The position numbers and the translations under genes are program-made. The notes under the pieces were generated by a model that had not been told where the DNA came from, did not search any database, and saw nothing but the letters and a program-made list of their open reading frames with translations. A stretch of 64,000 nucleotides of DNA from Kitagawia praeruptora (lineage: Eukaryota; Streptophyta; Magnoliopsida; Apiales; Apiaceae). The stretch covers positions 78,799,001 through 78,863,000 of the forward strand of contig CM075345.1 in NCBI GenBank assembly GCA_037693485.1. Reading direction: 5' to 3'. This document shows positions 1 through 11,972 of the stretch, piece after piece; position 1 is the stretch's first letter; every line of letters begins with the position of its first letter.

Positions 1-947
1 TGACAACGATTAGTTCATAATTAAACCTTTCGTCACCATGGGATTTGATGAAAACATGGTAAATAACAAGATATGAATAAAAGAAGTAATTATATTAATA
101 AACAAGAGTTTCAGAAAACAAATCTAGAACAAAAGATGAAGTAGATCTAGATCCGTTGCTTGTCACGAGCGTTGAATCCTTCTCTCCTTTTCTCCTTTGC
201 AAAACTAAGCTATGATATCTAATTGTATGTAATGATGATAATTCTCCAATTTACAAGGGTTGGATGTGTTTATATAGGCTCTAGACATCTTGTCCAGCAA
301 GAAAATACCTTATCAGAATTATAATAGAAGTACGCTTCCTAAACTGATTCTGTTTTAAAGGAAAATTCGCAGCTGTCTTTTCTTCAGTAATTCTGGAACG
401 TTCCAGCTGTAATTGGACTTCTGGACCACTTTAGAATGATATAGAATCTCGTTATCTTCGCGTGGACAGCTTAAGGGCCTCAAACGGACTTCTAAAACTC
501 AAGATATGCCCAAAACAAAATCAGAAATTCTGGCTGATTTTTCTCCCGCACGCCACCAGCGCAAGAGCGCTGTTTGGGCGCCTGAGGCGCCGGGGCAATC
601 TGCGTTACTTCGACTGGAAGCTCCTGGTTTGGTCCCGTTCTGCGAAAATTGATTTTTCTTAACTTTTTTCACCTTTTCTTCCCGTTCCTTTTGCATGAGC
701 TTCCGTCTTTCATATTTTATGACTTGTATACTTCTAGGGAGTTGACATTAGCCTCCATTCTTCATTCCATATCATCAATCAACTCCACAAAACGCTCCAA
801 AAATGACGGAAACTACACCTTTAATCGATATTTCTTCAACCCTGCACAATTAAACAAAACACATCAAAACTACAACAAACTTGAGGCCAAAGCAATCAAT
901 TTAAGCCGAATTAGAATGTTCCAAGTAGATATAAAATCCACTTATCA
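1..947 (-). repeat. Element D 3' LTR (partial, cut by window start)
   Basis: Matches 7174-8119 of the complete LTR copy with about 35 mismatches. The LTR boundary is at 947, where both copies read ...CTTATCA on the plus strand (TGATAAG on the element strand). A TATA-like box (TATATAAA, minus) lies at 269-276. A GCGC-rich segment near 550-600 is the most diverged part of the LTR pair. Confidence 0.9.
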
Positions 948-960
948 CACCCCCAAACTT
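948..960 (-). other. Element D polypurine tract
   Basis: On the minus strand this reads AAGTTTGGGGGTG and abuts the LTR start TGATAAG, the expected place for plus-strand priming. The same 13-mer occurs again at 2718-2730, where it follows a sequence about a short AATG-rich stretch typical of the 3' region of such elements. Confidence 0.75.
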
Positions 961-1752
961 AAACCGATGCTTGTCCTCAAGCATATACAATTACAACTAA
1001 CTAACTAACTAGTACCACTTCCGTAGGTGATCACGGTTGCATTTGGCATATGCAACAAGCCCTTTAAACCCCTAGGCAGCCCTAGTGGACGAGTAAGGTC
1101 TCGTGAGGGCCTATAGCGAATGTACCCACAAAATCCAGTGCAATGCAATGCAAGAATGCAACTAATATGAAAATGCAACTAATATCCTACCATACCTTCA
1201 AATCCTCTCATGCCATATCAACTTAAGAATCAAAGTAAATACGCAATGTCTTGGTGTCGAAAGTGCAAGTATTCACATAGTCTACTCAATAAACATGCAT
1301 AAGTTCTCACAAGCCCATGTCAAATGTAAGAATAAGTTAGTAACCATGCTAAGCCTACAAGAGCACATCTTTGAGACAAAACTCGGGATCTCATACGCCA
1401 AAACAAGCAAACACTCACAATCCACTCATAAAAGAATATTCACTCAAGAACAAGGGTAAGTGTATCACTCAATTCCAACAAAATCATTAGCATGCTTGAC
1501 ACTTGGTATCAATCTAACTCTTAACACAACATACATCAATGACGATAATCAAAAGGTCTTTATTTGGGTTGTAACGGGGCTAGGGACAAGGTATGTCAAA
1601 TAAGCCAAATCAGGTGAAGTGTCAAAAACTAGTAGGAACTTATAATAGATCATACACAACCACCTATTTTCCCCCCATAATTTTATGCAACAAAAATACT
1701 CAAATAGTCGACTAAAGTGGGATCACAATAAGCACAAACATGCTCTCATAAC

Positions 1753-1803
<51 letters not shown>

Positions 1804-2869
1804 TTTTTTTTTTCTCTTTTTTTTTCTTTTTTTTTTCCCCGAGAGCAACAATAATATAGACAATAACAACGATCCCACTATTTTATTACACATGCCGACT
1901 ATCAAGCAAACAAACCCAATTTCCAAATTCAATATTTCCCCCGAAACTTATGACCAACAATGAACCCTCCCTGGCACACCTTATTACTCCCTTAAGCACT
2001 CTACTAGCCTTTGACAATGTAGGTTCAAATTAATGTAAGGCCAATACAAGAAAAAAGTCTAGGCAAGTAATGTGGTATGTCACCGAAAAAAATAGGATTA
2101 AGCTCAACGGGTTAACTAATTGATCATGTAAACATGGTGTGGTAATATGGGAAAATATGCGGTTAATCCTAATGCCTTTATCATTTTAATCGTCAAATAA
2201 TGTCATGCATTTCAAGAAAGACCTCAAGCAACTGCTAGCAATGCAAACAATCCGTGGACACTCAAGCAAACGAATAAGATTGCAACAAATATGCAATAAG
2301 GCTCAAAATCTCACTTGGTAGAAAAACATACTCAATCCCAAGCAAAAATCTCTCTAATGCACCGACTTGTATTCAAAGCATGCAAACTAAATCATCTTGC
2401 ACATATTCATGTCCTTCTAATCACTTACAACATTCAATAAGTCTACTAGCTTCAACTTACTATTGTATGTGTGTGCACAAGATCAAAGCATACCACTTCT
2501 CAATCAAAAGCGTCAACAACACAAAATTCCTATCCAGCATGGGTGCAAATGCAAACTATTGTGAACTCACATGATATACTAACATAAAAACAGAATGTCC
2601 TATATGAAACAAACGTAGATATCACGAACATAAATGCATAATTTACTAATACTAATATGCAAAGCATGAAATCCTACATGAACACATAATACAACAACAT
2701 CTACTAATCCCTCAAACCACCCCCAAACTTGAAAAATTCAATGTCCTCATTGAATGGAAGTAAATACAAGGGAAAGTAGAAACATACCCGAATTATCGAA
2801 ACAGTCACCCTCCATCCTGATCATCTTTGGCAATGGTATGAAACTCCGAACCACTCACCAATCATCGCC
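961..2869. other. Element D 3' untranslated region
   Basis: No gene is visible. It holds an (AT)n microsatellite at about 1754-1800 followed by a T-rich run to about 1838, scattered A-rich sequence, and the second copy of the polypurine 13-mer at 2718-2730. Short ORFs here have no recognisable content. Confidence 0.6.
1754..1800. repeat. (AT)n microsatellite with flanking poly-T/C run
   Basis: About 23 perfect TA dinucleotides, directly followed by a T-rich tract (1801-1838) interrupted by C. Confidence 0.95.
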
Positions 2870-3059
2870 ACCATCTCCTCATACTTACGGGCACAAGCCT
2901 TCTTTCCTGAATAACCCCCTTCCTAACTAACCTACCATACTCCGCTTTGGCATTCTAATTCACAAATTTTTCCACTCCATCTCCCACAACATCATTCTCA
3001 TCCAAAGAGGGAGGAGCACTACTACCACTACCCGCTAATCGTGGCCTCTTAGATGCCAT
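2870..3059 (-). pseudogene. Remnant of the extra 3' ORF of element D
   Basis: Reading the minus strand from an ATG at 3059-3057 gives MASKRPR, a serine-rich stretch, then EKFVN followed by a stop codon near 2960, then NAKAEYGRLV in the same frame. The order 'short basic N-terminus, KFVN/KF.., A..Y..L' resembles the start of the plant-retroelement extra ORF often labelled putative plant transposon protein. The rest of that protein is missing. Identification is by resemblance only. Confidence 0.4.
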
Positions 3060-3440
3060 AATCAACAATTATCAAGCAAATATCACAATCTCCAAACAAT
3101 TCACCAAACAAAGATCCCCCAAATTACACACCAAGAACCCTAGCTTGCCAAATTCACAAATTCAAATAAAAGATGAGATAGAATATTACCCAATTGAATC
3201 AAAGAGGTGAACTTGCTATAGGAGGGTTTGTGTATGTATATAGGTATGGTGGGTGTATATGTATAGGTAATGGTGTATATAATTTAGAGATGGAAAAGGA
3301 ATTGGGATTTGTATTTGATATAAGATAGAATTTAGAGGTGTTAGGGTTTTGATTTGAGATTGAATTGGGGTTGAAAATAGAATGAAAGGGGAAAAGAGAT
3401 GGAGAGTATGAGTTTTGGACAAAAAATTTCGGGTTATGCA
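3060..3440 (-). other. Element D spacer upstream of the 3' ORF remnant
   Basis: No gene. The minus strand is rich in TATA-like stretches (for example TATATACACC near 3265-3280), which could have served as an internal promoter for the 3' ORF at 3059. This is inference only. Confidence 0.3.
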
Positions 3441-3585
3441 GTAGCTCCTGGCGCTTGAAGCGCGGTTTCGAAGCTGTTGCGCCACCCTGAGACGCGTGTT
3501 GGCGCTGTTGCGCCGGTTGGGCGCCTGATGCGCGAATAGCTTCTGCGTTACTCGGCGCTCATGCGCACGGCTGGCGCATCCTGAA
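3441..3585. other. GCGC-rich palindromic module inside element D
   Basis: About ten GCGC-containing words occur in 145 bp of otherwise AT-rich sequence. A similar GCGC-rich module with TGGGCGCCTGA-type words sits in both LTRs (about 550-600 and 7725-7775). The function is unknown. Confidence 0.6.
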
Positions 3586-3832
3586 ATTCTGTTTTTTTTT
3601 TTTGAATACACTAATGCATGGGTTGCCTCCCAAGAAGCGCTTCTTTAACGTCAATAGCTTGACGTTACTTCCTCAACTTAAGGTGGTTTCAAAAGAATAA
3701 CCGAACCGTGCTCAACAGAAAAACCATTCATGCAAACGTTGACATCTTGGTTGCTTGCTTTCCACAAATCTCTTCCTTCAGACTTCAACTTGATTTTTCT
3801 ACCCAACGGCCTAATCTTCTTCTTTTTCTTCT

Positions 3833-4942
3833 TCACTCCTCTAAGGTGCTTTTTCGACTCGAACGGCTGAACAAAACTCTCTTCTTCCTTATCATCGGCT
3901 TTCCACCTTCGCAACACGTTATCAAAAGGACATACCTCAAATGTGGTGGAAGTTTCCCAAGCTTGACATTCGAAAGATCTCGAATTGAAGAACTGTTCGA
4001 TTTCTTGCTCAACAACTGATCAAACTTCTGTTTCTGACCCGTATCAACTATTTCCACACTGCAACACTCTTCATCCTCTGTTGGAAATCTCATGGCCTTG
4101 AACACATTAAAGGTGACATTTTGATCTTGCACCCTCATTGTAAGCTCCCCTTTCTGCACATCAATCAAAGTATGACCCGTAGCTAGAAAAGGCCTTCCCA
4201 AGATTATGGGAATCTTCTTGCCTTCTTCAAAATCCAAGATAACGAAATCAGCAGGAAAGATGAGCTTATCAACCTTCTCCAAAACGTCCTCCACTATGCC
4301 CCTAGGATATGTGATTGACCTATCAGCCAACTGCAAAGAGATGTTAGTTGGCTTTGGCTCCGATAGACCAAGTTGCTTGAAAACAGACAATGGAATGAGA
4401 TTAATGCTAGCTCCCAAATCACATAAGCATTTGCTGAAAGAAAGGTTGCCAATGGTACACGGAATGGTGAAACTTCCCAGATCTTTAAGCTTCGGCGGCA
4501 ACTTCTGCTGTAACACCGCACTGCACTCCTCTGTCAAAGCCACTGTTTCAAATTCTTCCAACCTTCTCTTTCGTGACAAAATATCCTTCATGAACTTCGC
4601 ATATCTCGGCATCTGCTCCAATGCTTCAACAAAAGGAATGTTAATGGATAGTTTCTTGAAGACATCCATAAACTTTTGAAATTGTTTCTCTTGACTTTTC
4701 CGCAAGCGTCCAGGAAATGGAGGAGGAGGATAAATCTGATTATTCTTTGAAGATTGCTCCGGAGAAGTTTTAATAGGTTCCTCGCTCTTTTCCACTTCAA
4801 GCTGATCAGCCACCAAATCAGATTTCTCAATTACTGGTACTACAGATTTTTCAACCTGCTGATTCTGAACATCTTCATCTTCTTCAACTGCTGATTTAGG
4901 GCCTGCTGTAACCTTTCCCGATCTCAAAGTCACTGCATTCAC
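3833..4942 (-). pseudogene. Element D aspartic protease region (gag-pro)
   Basis: This 369-codon open stretch starts MNAVTLRSGK, a motif typical of Athila/Tat gag-pol. It contains a retropepsin-type core: CDLGASINL (catalytic D-[LT]-G region) followed by the flap and the ILGRPFLATG motif near residue 245. It is in the same frame as the gag stretch to its right. After protease the expected entry into reverse transcriptase is replaced by unrelated Lys-rich sequence. The frame change near HLRYV looks like the junction where RT, RNase H and integrase were lost. A further Lys-rich tail is readable in another frame down to about 3610, where the minus strand carries a gene-end sequence common in these elements (GGGAGGCAACCCATG). 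Confidence 0.75.
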
Positions 4943-5134
4943 CTGCTCCTTGTTGTCCCTCCTACCTGGATTTGCTTCCGTATCACTAGGAAGAGTTCCT
5001 TGAGGCCTACTAAGTAAGGCACTTGCAATCTGTCCTATCTAGGTTTCCAAGACTTTCTGGCCAGCTTGTAGGTTTTTTACCGCTATCCACACATCATCTG
5101 ATTTATCATTAGATGATTGCCCCATATGAGCCTG

Positions 5135-6262
5135 AGGCTATTGCTACTGAAATCCAGGAGGTTGATATGGTGCCCTTGGAGCATAAGGCTGTTGATAGCC
5201 TTGATTGAATGGCTTCGCTTGCTGATAAGATTGTTGAGTATTTTGATTATTGCTCCAGCTGAAATTAGGATGATTCCGATTATTAGGATAATAAGTGGCT
5301 GGAACTGGCGCAGCAGGTCTTTGGAAATTACTCACGAACTGTGCTGATTCAGAAGAGATAGCACATTGATTCGTCTCATGTGCCCCCGCACATAACTCAC
5401 AAACACTAGCCACCTGCTGAACTCCATAATTAGCAAGAGAATCCACCTTCATAGAAAGAGCTTTCAACTGAGTCGTAATCATTGAAGCTGTATCTACTTC
5501 CAAAATTCCTGCTGCCTTGCCTTGAGATAGCCTTTGGGTTGGATTTTAATATTCATTAGCAGCCATCATCTGAATAAGATCATAAGCTTCATCATAGCTC
5601 TTTGCCCACAGAGCTCCACCTGATGCTGCATCTAGCAAGGGCCTAGATTGTGCTCCCAACCCATTGTAGAACCCATTAATAACCATCCAATCAGGCATGC
5701 CATGATGAGGACACTTCCGTAGCATCTCCTTGTAGCGTTCCCAAGCCTCGCACAATGACTCACCAGATTGTTGTTGGAATTGAGTTAACTGGTTCCTTAT
5801 TGCTGCAGTTTTCGCCATAGGGAAGAATTTAGTAAGGAACTTCTGAGAAAGATCTTCCCATGTAGTAATGGAACCAGGTGGCAAAGAGTGTAGCCAGCTC
5901 TTAGCCTTATCCCTCAGAGAGAATGGGAAAAGCCTCAACCTGAGAGCATCATCCGTCACACCATTACATTTGAAAGTGTCGCAGATTTCGATAAAGTCCC
6001 GAACATGCATGTTAGGATCCTCCATAAAAGCTCCCCCAAACTGGACTGAATTCTGCACCATCTGAATTGTGCCCGGCTTGATCTCAAAATTGTTCGCTGC
6101 AATAGCTGGCCTAACAATGCTAGACTGGATGTCATTGAGTTTCGGCTGAGAATACTCCTTCAAAGCCTTGACTGCTGCTGCTGCGTCACCCATCTCTACA
6201 GTAGTTTCAAGTTCCTCTTCTTTATTATCCACTATAAGGTCGTCTTTCGCCAGTTCTTCCAA
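5135..6262 (-). pseudogene. Element D gag (retrotransposon gag domain, broken)
   Basis: The first 238 codons (6262-5546) carry a retrotransposon gag domain, with FPFSLRDKAKSWL near residue 112 and WEDLSQKFL and FFPMAKT after it. A stop codon at 5546 interrupts the frame. The same frame resumes and includes a CCHC knuckle (CELCAGAHETNQC, plus position about 5385) and a Gln/Asn/Pro-rich tail, then meets more in-frame stops near 5141, 5135 and 5040 before the protease. All parts are in one frame, so the damage is nonsense mutation rather than frameshift. The start is set by the ATG at 6262, about 140 bp inside the primer site. Confidence 0.8.
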
Positions 6263-6400
6263 ACGAGCTTGTAAGCGTGTTCACATACAAACTTAAGTAC
6301 CTGAAACACCACGAATCAAACAAACTAAGTAAGAAATCCGAGTCAGTGAATGCTAACGACCACTGATGACAAGCACATAAACTAAAATAAAAACACCGAT

Positions 6401-6420
6401 GATCCCTGGCAGCGGCGCCA
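6401..6420 (-). other. Element D primer binding site
   Basis: The minus strand reads TGGCGCCGCTGCCAGGGATC, five bases inside the LTR end (...ATAACA). TGGCGCC-type sites are standard primer sites of plant Ty3/gypsy elements. It fixes the element orientation as minus. Confidence 0.85.
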
Positions 6421-6426
6421 AAAACT

Positions 6427-8119
6427 TGTTATGACAAAATTACGCAAGCGCACGTAGTCACAAGTAATACAATTTAAGTTCGTTCCACAGAGATCTGGTT
6501 AAGTTTTAATCAATAAATATGCCTATGCAACAATGTATGGTTTTAATTCACTGCTAAGAAAAGTAACAAATTTGGTTTTGATTATCTAAATTAACTAAAA
6601 TGCGAATTATAACTAAGAATTAATTTAACTAAAAATAATCTGAACTTGAATTACTTATATGAGAATAAACATGGAATCCTAGTTTCATCATCTACTTCAC
6701 TTAGAGTTGCAGCCTTTAATTAAAACATGCGATGGTTTTGATATCTGATCGAATAACATGGAACAAGTAAAAGTTACCTCTCGGTATACTAGTACCAATC
6801 TACGCATACATCCACAAAAGAGATAGAAGAAGAATAGGCACCTATTATGTTTAGATCCTATATCTCTATAGAATTTGAAAACATAAAGGTTTAAGCACAA
6901 TTTATTCACTTAGATCACATAGGGTAGCATATTATCTCTAATCATGCCACAAATCATGATGTTAAAACATCAACCTATCTTATGCTAGCATGGCAAGTTC
7001 TAAATCTCAAGATCCACTCTCGTTTAGCAAGAGATTAACAATTCAATTTAGATGTTAGCTACGCATCCAAAAGCATTAAGATTAACCATACGAGGATATC
7101 AAGAATTCCCCACACATAAATCTTTAAGGCATGCAAAATACTAAGCTACATAGATAAATCCACTAGGATCCCATGACAACGATTAGTTCATAATTAAACC
7201 TTTCGTCACCATGGGATTTGATGAAAACATGGTAAATAACAAGATATGAATAAAAGAAGTAATTATATTAATAAACAAGAGTTTGAGAAAACAAATCTAG
7301 AACAAAAGATGAAGTAGATCTAGATCTGTTGCTTGTCACGAGCGTTGAATCCTTCTCTCCTTTTCTCCTTTGCAAAACTAAGCTATGATATCTAATTGTA
7401 TGTAATGTTAATAATTCTCCAATTTACAAGGGTTGGATGTGTTTATATAGGCTCTAGACATCTTGCCCAGCAAGAAAATACCTTATCAGAATTATAATAG
7501 AAGTACATTTCCTAAACTGATTCTGTTTTAAAGGAAAATTCACAGCTGTCTTTTCTTCAGTAATTCTGGAACTTTCCAGCTGTAATTGGACTTCTGGAAC
7601 ACTTTAGAATGATAGAGAATCTCGTTATCCTCGCGTGGACAGCTTACGGGCCTCAAACGAACTTCTAGAACTCAAGATATGGCCAAAACAAAATCAGAAA
7701 TTCTGGATAATTTTTCTCCCGCACCCCCGCAGCGCAGGAGCGCCGGATTGGGCGCCTGAGGCGCCGGGGCAATCTGCGTTACTTCGACTGGAAGCTCCCG
7801 GTTTAGTCCCGTTCTGCGAAAATTGATTTTTCTTAAATTTTCGCCTTTTCTTCCCGTTCCTTTTGCATGAGCTTCCGTCTTTCATATTTTATGACTTGTA
7901 TACTTCTAGGGAGTTGACATTAGCCTCCATTCTTCATTCCATATCATCAATCAACTCCACAAAATGCTCCAAAAACGACGGAAACTACACCTTTAATCGA
8001 TATTTCTTCAACCCTGCACAATTAAACAAAACACATCAAAACTACAACAAACTTGAGGCTAAAGCAATCAATTTAAGCCGAATTAGAATGTTCAAAGTAG
8101 ATATAAAATCCACTTATCA
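6427..8119 (-). repeat. Element D 5' LTR (complete, about 1.69 kb)
   Basis: Bounded by TGTTATGAC at 6427 and ...CTTATCA at 8119, that is TG...CA on the element strand. The right boundary agrees with the loss of similarity to the left copy. A TATATAAA box (minus) is at 7442-7449. The base run after 8119 is AATAC, the candidate target duplication; its partner lies outside the window. Confidence 0.9.
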
Positions 8120-9213
8120 AATACAGATTATAGTATTCTCAGCTTCGTTTTTCTCAGAGAGATGTGTAAAGATTATGTTCTTGAAAAACTTAACTACTAG
8201 AGGAGTGAGATTGTCCTCTTATAGAACATGAGTACAACTACTTACTACAAATAAGTTGACATACAAAATTACTTTCTAATCTGTCTATCCCTTTTTGAGA
8301 AACATCCAAACGGCTTGAGATTTGACTTTTTTCAACTCTGTTCAGATCCACTCCTTTAGCAGCTTGTCTCCTGTAACAACTCTCTAAGCTTCTTATAGTC
8401 TTTCCAAAACACTTTACAATATTGTGGTCCTGAAAGTGTTTTGGCTTGCTGCAGGTTTCTAACTTGTACAATTCTTCAGTATTTAGTCTCCAAGACTGTA
8501 TTCGAGAAGTAACTTGGTGATTGATTCGAGAACTAGAATTGACTTGATAGATAGCTCTGAGTTCTCGAATACTGTATAATTGTCATATTGAGTCACTTCT
8601 CGAATTAGTCTTTTCACCAGGAATCCTTGAGATGTCGAATAGAACATTTGACTTGTCGAATCCCTAAGATGTCGAATAGCTTCTTGAGTCCTTGAGATAT
8701 CGAATACAGCTTTGACTTGTTGACTCTTAGAGAACTCGAATGATGCTTTGACTTGTTGACTTCTTGAGTTCTCGAATAGAGTATTAGACATGTCGAATCT
8801 CTGAGTTATCGAATGAAACTTTGACTTGTTGACTTTTAGAGATGTCGAACAGTGTCTTTATAGATATCGAATCCTTGACTTGTCGAATGCTAGACTTTTC
8901 GAATATGACAAACATACTTCTCGAATTGGTACTTAGGCAAATCTTCATTCTTCAAAATCTAACTGTGTTTATTTTGACACCCTTGTTCATCAAACTTGAA
9001 GCATGAACCTTGGAACATCTTTCAAGCATTATTCTCTGACTTTAATTACAGTTACACAGGTAGAATTTGATGCCTATTATATATGTACTAATACAGATAG
9101 AAACTCTACAGTTAGAGATTTCATCAGTTAAGAGGTCATGTATGTAATGCAAAGCATTACACACAATTAGCTTGTTATTAGATGTATACAGACATGCCTC
9201 TGTGACTAACACG
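8120..9213. mobile_element. Fragment E: LTR-like sequence with dispersed TCGAAT words
   Basis: This is the sequence into which element D inserted. No ORF has recognisable protein content. Between about 8490 and 8940 the hexamer TCGAAT or its complement ATTCGA, mostly as CTCGAAT or GTCGAAT, occurs about 17 times in irregular spacing. It is mixed with TTGACTTGT words. Its general look (long AT-rich, CTTGAAG-type words, no coding) resembles a copia LTR or untranslated region, but neither boundary was found. Confidence 0.4.
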
Positions 9214-11098
9214 GGTGAAGGAATTTTAATCGGAATATAATTACGTTAACATTAGTAATTAGCTTTAATAAGAATTTTAATCAAAATATAATTACGGTAA
9301 CATTTGTAATTAACTTTAATAATATTATTATGTATTTTATTTTAATAATTGGGATAACCAAACCGAAAACAAACCAACAAACTTTCAATCTTTCGACATC
9401 TAACGATTCTTATTTATTACTAAAAATGATGATTGGAAGATATAGTGTGATATTTTTGGCTATATATTAATGATTGCAAGATTAGTTTTAAATTAAAAGG
9501 TAACATGTTTTAATTTAAAAAATTATTACTAAAAATAATGACGATAAGATATGGTGTGATATTTTGGGTATATAAATTATTCATTACAATAATAGTTTTA
9601 AATTAAAAGGTAACGTGTTTTAATTGGGAAAAAAATATTAATGATCGAAAGATATTGTTCAATTGATGCTTTTAGGTGTTTATAAGAATTTATATATTAG
9701 GTAATAGACTAATTACCACTAATTATATTATTTTATTATTTATTTTAATAATTCGGATAACCATATCGAAAATCAAATCGACAAACTTTCAATGTTTCGA
9801 CTTTAATATAATTGTATAGATTGTAAGATTAGCTTTAAATAAAAAAGGTACCGTGTTTTAATTAGAAAAGAAATATTAACAATTGGAAGATATGATATGA
9901 TTGATGTTTTTAGGTGTTTATAAAAGATAATATGTTCTACTAAAAGTAAATGTGAAAATGGTAATCCGCTAATTACCATTAATTCTATTATGTTATTATT
10001 TATTTTAATAATTAGGATAAGAGTATGTATAATAAAGAGTCCAAGAAGAAGCTCTATGCGGGTGGAGGAATTTAAATCGAAATATAATTACGTTAACATT
10101 AGTAATTAGCTTTAATAAGAATTTTAATCAAAATATAATTACGTTAACATTTGTAATTAACTTTAATAATATTATTATGTATTTTATTTTAATAATTGGG
10201 ATAACAAAACCGAAAACAAACTTTCATTCTTTCGGCATCTAACGATTCTTATTTATTACTGAAAATGATGATTGGAAGATATGATGTGATATTTTTGGGT
10301 ATATATTAATGATTGCAAGATTAGTTTTAAATTAAAAGGTAACATGTTTTAATTAAAAAAAAATTATTACTAAAAATTATGACGATAAGATATGGTGTGA
10401 TATTTTGGGTATAAATTAATTATTACAAAGATAGTTTTAAATTAGAAGGTAACATGTTTTAATTAGAAAAAAAATATTAATGATCGAAATATAGGGTTCA
10501 ATTGATGCTTTTAGGTGTTTATAAGAATTTATATCTTAGGTAATCGACTAATTACCACAAATTATATTATTTTATTATTTATTTTAATAATTAGGATAAC
10601 CATATCAAAAATCAAATCGACAAACTTTCATTGTTTCGGCTTTAATATGATAGTAAAGATTGTTAGATTAGCTTTAAATCAAAAAGGTAACGTGTTTTAA
10701 TTAGAAAGAAAATATCAATGATTGGAAGATATGATATGATTGATGTTTTTAGGTGTTTATGAAAGATAATATGTTCTACTAAAAGTAACTGTGAAAAGGG
10801 TAATCCGATAATTACCATTAATTCTATTATGTTATTATTTATTTTAATAATTAGGATAAGAGTATATATAAGAAAGAGTGCATGAAAAAGCTCTTTTCGG
10901 GTGGAGGAATTTTAATCAGAATATAATTACGTTAACATTAGAAATTAGCTTTAATAAGAATTTTAATCAGAATATAATTACGTTAACATTTGTAATTAAC
11001 TTTAATAATATTATTATGTATTTTATTTTAATAATTAGGATAACCAAACGGAAAACAAACCGACAAACTTTCAATCTTTCGATTTTAATATATTAGTG
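9214..11098 (-). mobile_element. Helitron-related unit containing about 2.2 tandem copies of an 840-bp repeat
   Basis: The start word GGGTGRAGGAATTTWAATC recurs at about 9214, 10059 and 10899, giving two full units of about 840-845 bp and a third partial one. Units are very AT-rich and noncoding. At the right end (11036-11097) the minus strand reads ACTAATATATTAAAA..CGAAAGATTG, which matches the 5' end of the Helitron at 12562. So this block looks like the 5' part of a further Helitron copy lying head-to-tail with the next unit. A recognisable 3' hairpin is not seen at the left end. Confidence 0.55.
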
Positions 11099-11972
11099 CT
11101 AGCTTATAACCCGTGCGATGCACTGGTTTTTTTATATGTTATAAATTTTATTTTATGTTATATCTATTTTTATATAATCATTATTTAATATAATAAACAA
11201 TTATATACCACATATAATATATTTATCTAAGATAATTATAATCATAATTATGTAATTATGTTTTTATTACGATTATATAATTATATAATATAAATATACC
11301 TTATCTAACGGTTCTTATTTATTACTAAAAATCTAGTGGTCATTATTCGCTGTATTATTGGAATATATGGTTTTTAATAAATTTTAATAATGATTAGAAG
11401 ATATGATGTGATTTTTTTGAGTATGTATTAATGATTGCAAGATTATGTTTAAATTAAAAGGTTACTCGTCTTATTTACAAAAAAATGTTTATGATTTTAA
11501 GATATAGTACGATTGATAATTTTAGTTGGCTATAAAAGGTAATATATTTTAATTAAAAAGTAACCTATTTTAATTAGAAAAGACAATCGACTACAACTTA
11601 CCATTAATTATTATTTTTTAATTAGTAATTAGGATAATGGTAATAAAAATCTAACGGTCATTATTCGTTGTATACGGATTTCTATTATATTTTGTTAGGG
11701 ATTATGAGATATGGTATGATATTTTTGTGTATCTATTAAATATTGCAAGATTATATTTTAAATTAAAAGTTAACATTTTTAATTAGAAAAGAAATATTAT
11801 TGATTGAATGATACGATATTTTAAGTATTTATAAAAGGTAATATTATTAATTAAAAATAAACATCTTTTAATTAAAAAAGGGAATCGGCTAATTATCAGT
11901 AATTATATTATTATTATTTATTTTAATAATTAGAATGATCGTGCCGAAAACCGAACCGACAAACTTTCAATG
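11099..11972 (-). mobile_element. Helitron 3' segment ending in hairpin plus CTAG
   Basis: At 11099-11127 the minus strand reads a hairpin (ACCAGTGC-ATC-GCACGGGT, one mismatch) followed by TATAAG and terminal CTAG, the canonical Helitron 3' end with hairpin about 10 nt from CTRR. The base after CTAG is C rather than the expected T. The body is AT-rich and noncoding. Its right edge abuts a second hairpin at 11973-11990, so it is best read as one member of a head-to-tail array. Confidence 0.6.

Larger units (their letters stand above)
1..8119 (-). mobile_element. Element D: gag-protease-only Ty3/gypsy (Athila/Tat-like) LTR retrotransposon
   Basis: Positions 1-947 repeat at 7174-8119, and between them lie a primer binding site, a degenerate gag-protease frame and polypurine tracts, all in minus-strand orientation. 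The 5' LTR is therefore on the right and the 3' LTR on the left. The left LTR is cut by the window edge. No reverse transcriptase, RNase H or integrase can be found: the frame degenerates just after protease, so the element is non-autonomous or internally deleted. I counted about 35 differences between the two LTR segments (3-4%), so it is older than elements B and C. The lineage assignment rests on the gag/protease motifs AVTLRSGK and CDLGASINL and is moderately sure. Confidence 0.85.

Noticed and set aside
3216..3611. 131-codon minus frame in element D
   Set aside because: No domain; it spans the GCGC-rich module and TATA-like spacer and ends in a Tyr/His/Ile low-complexity run, typical of chance.
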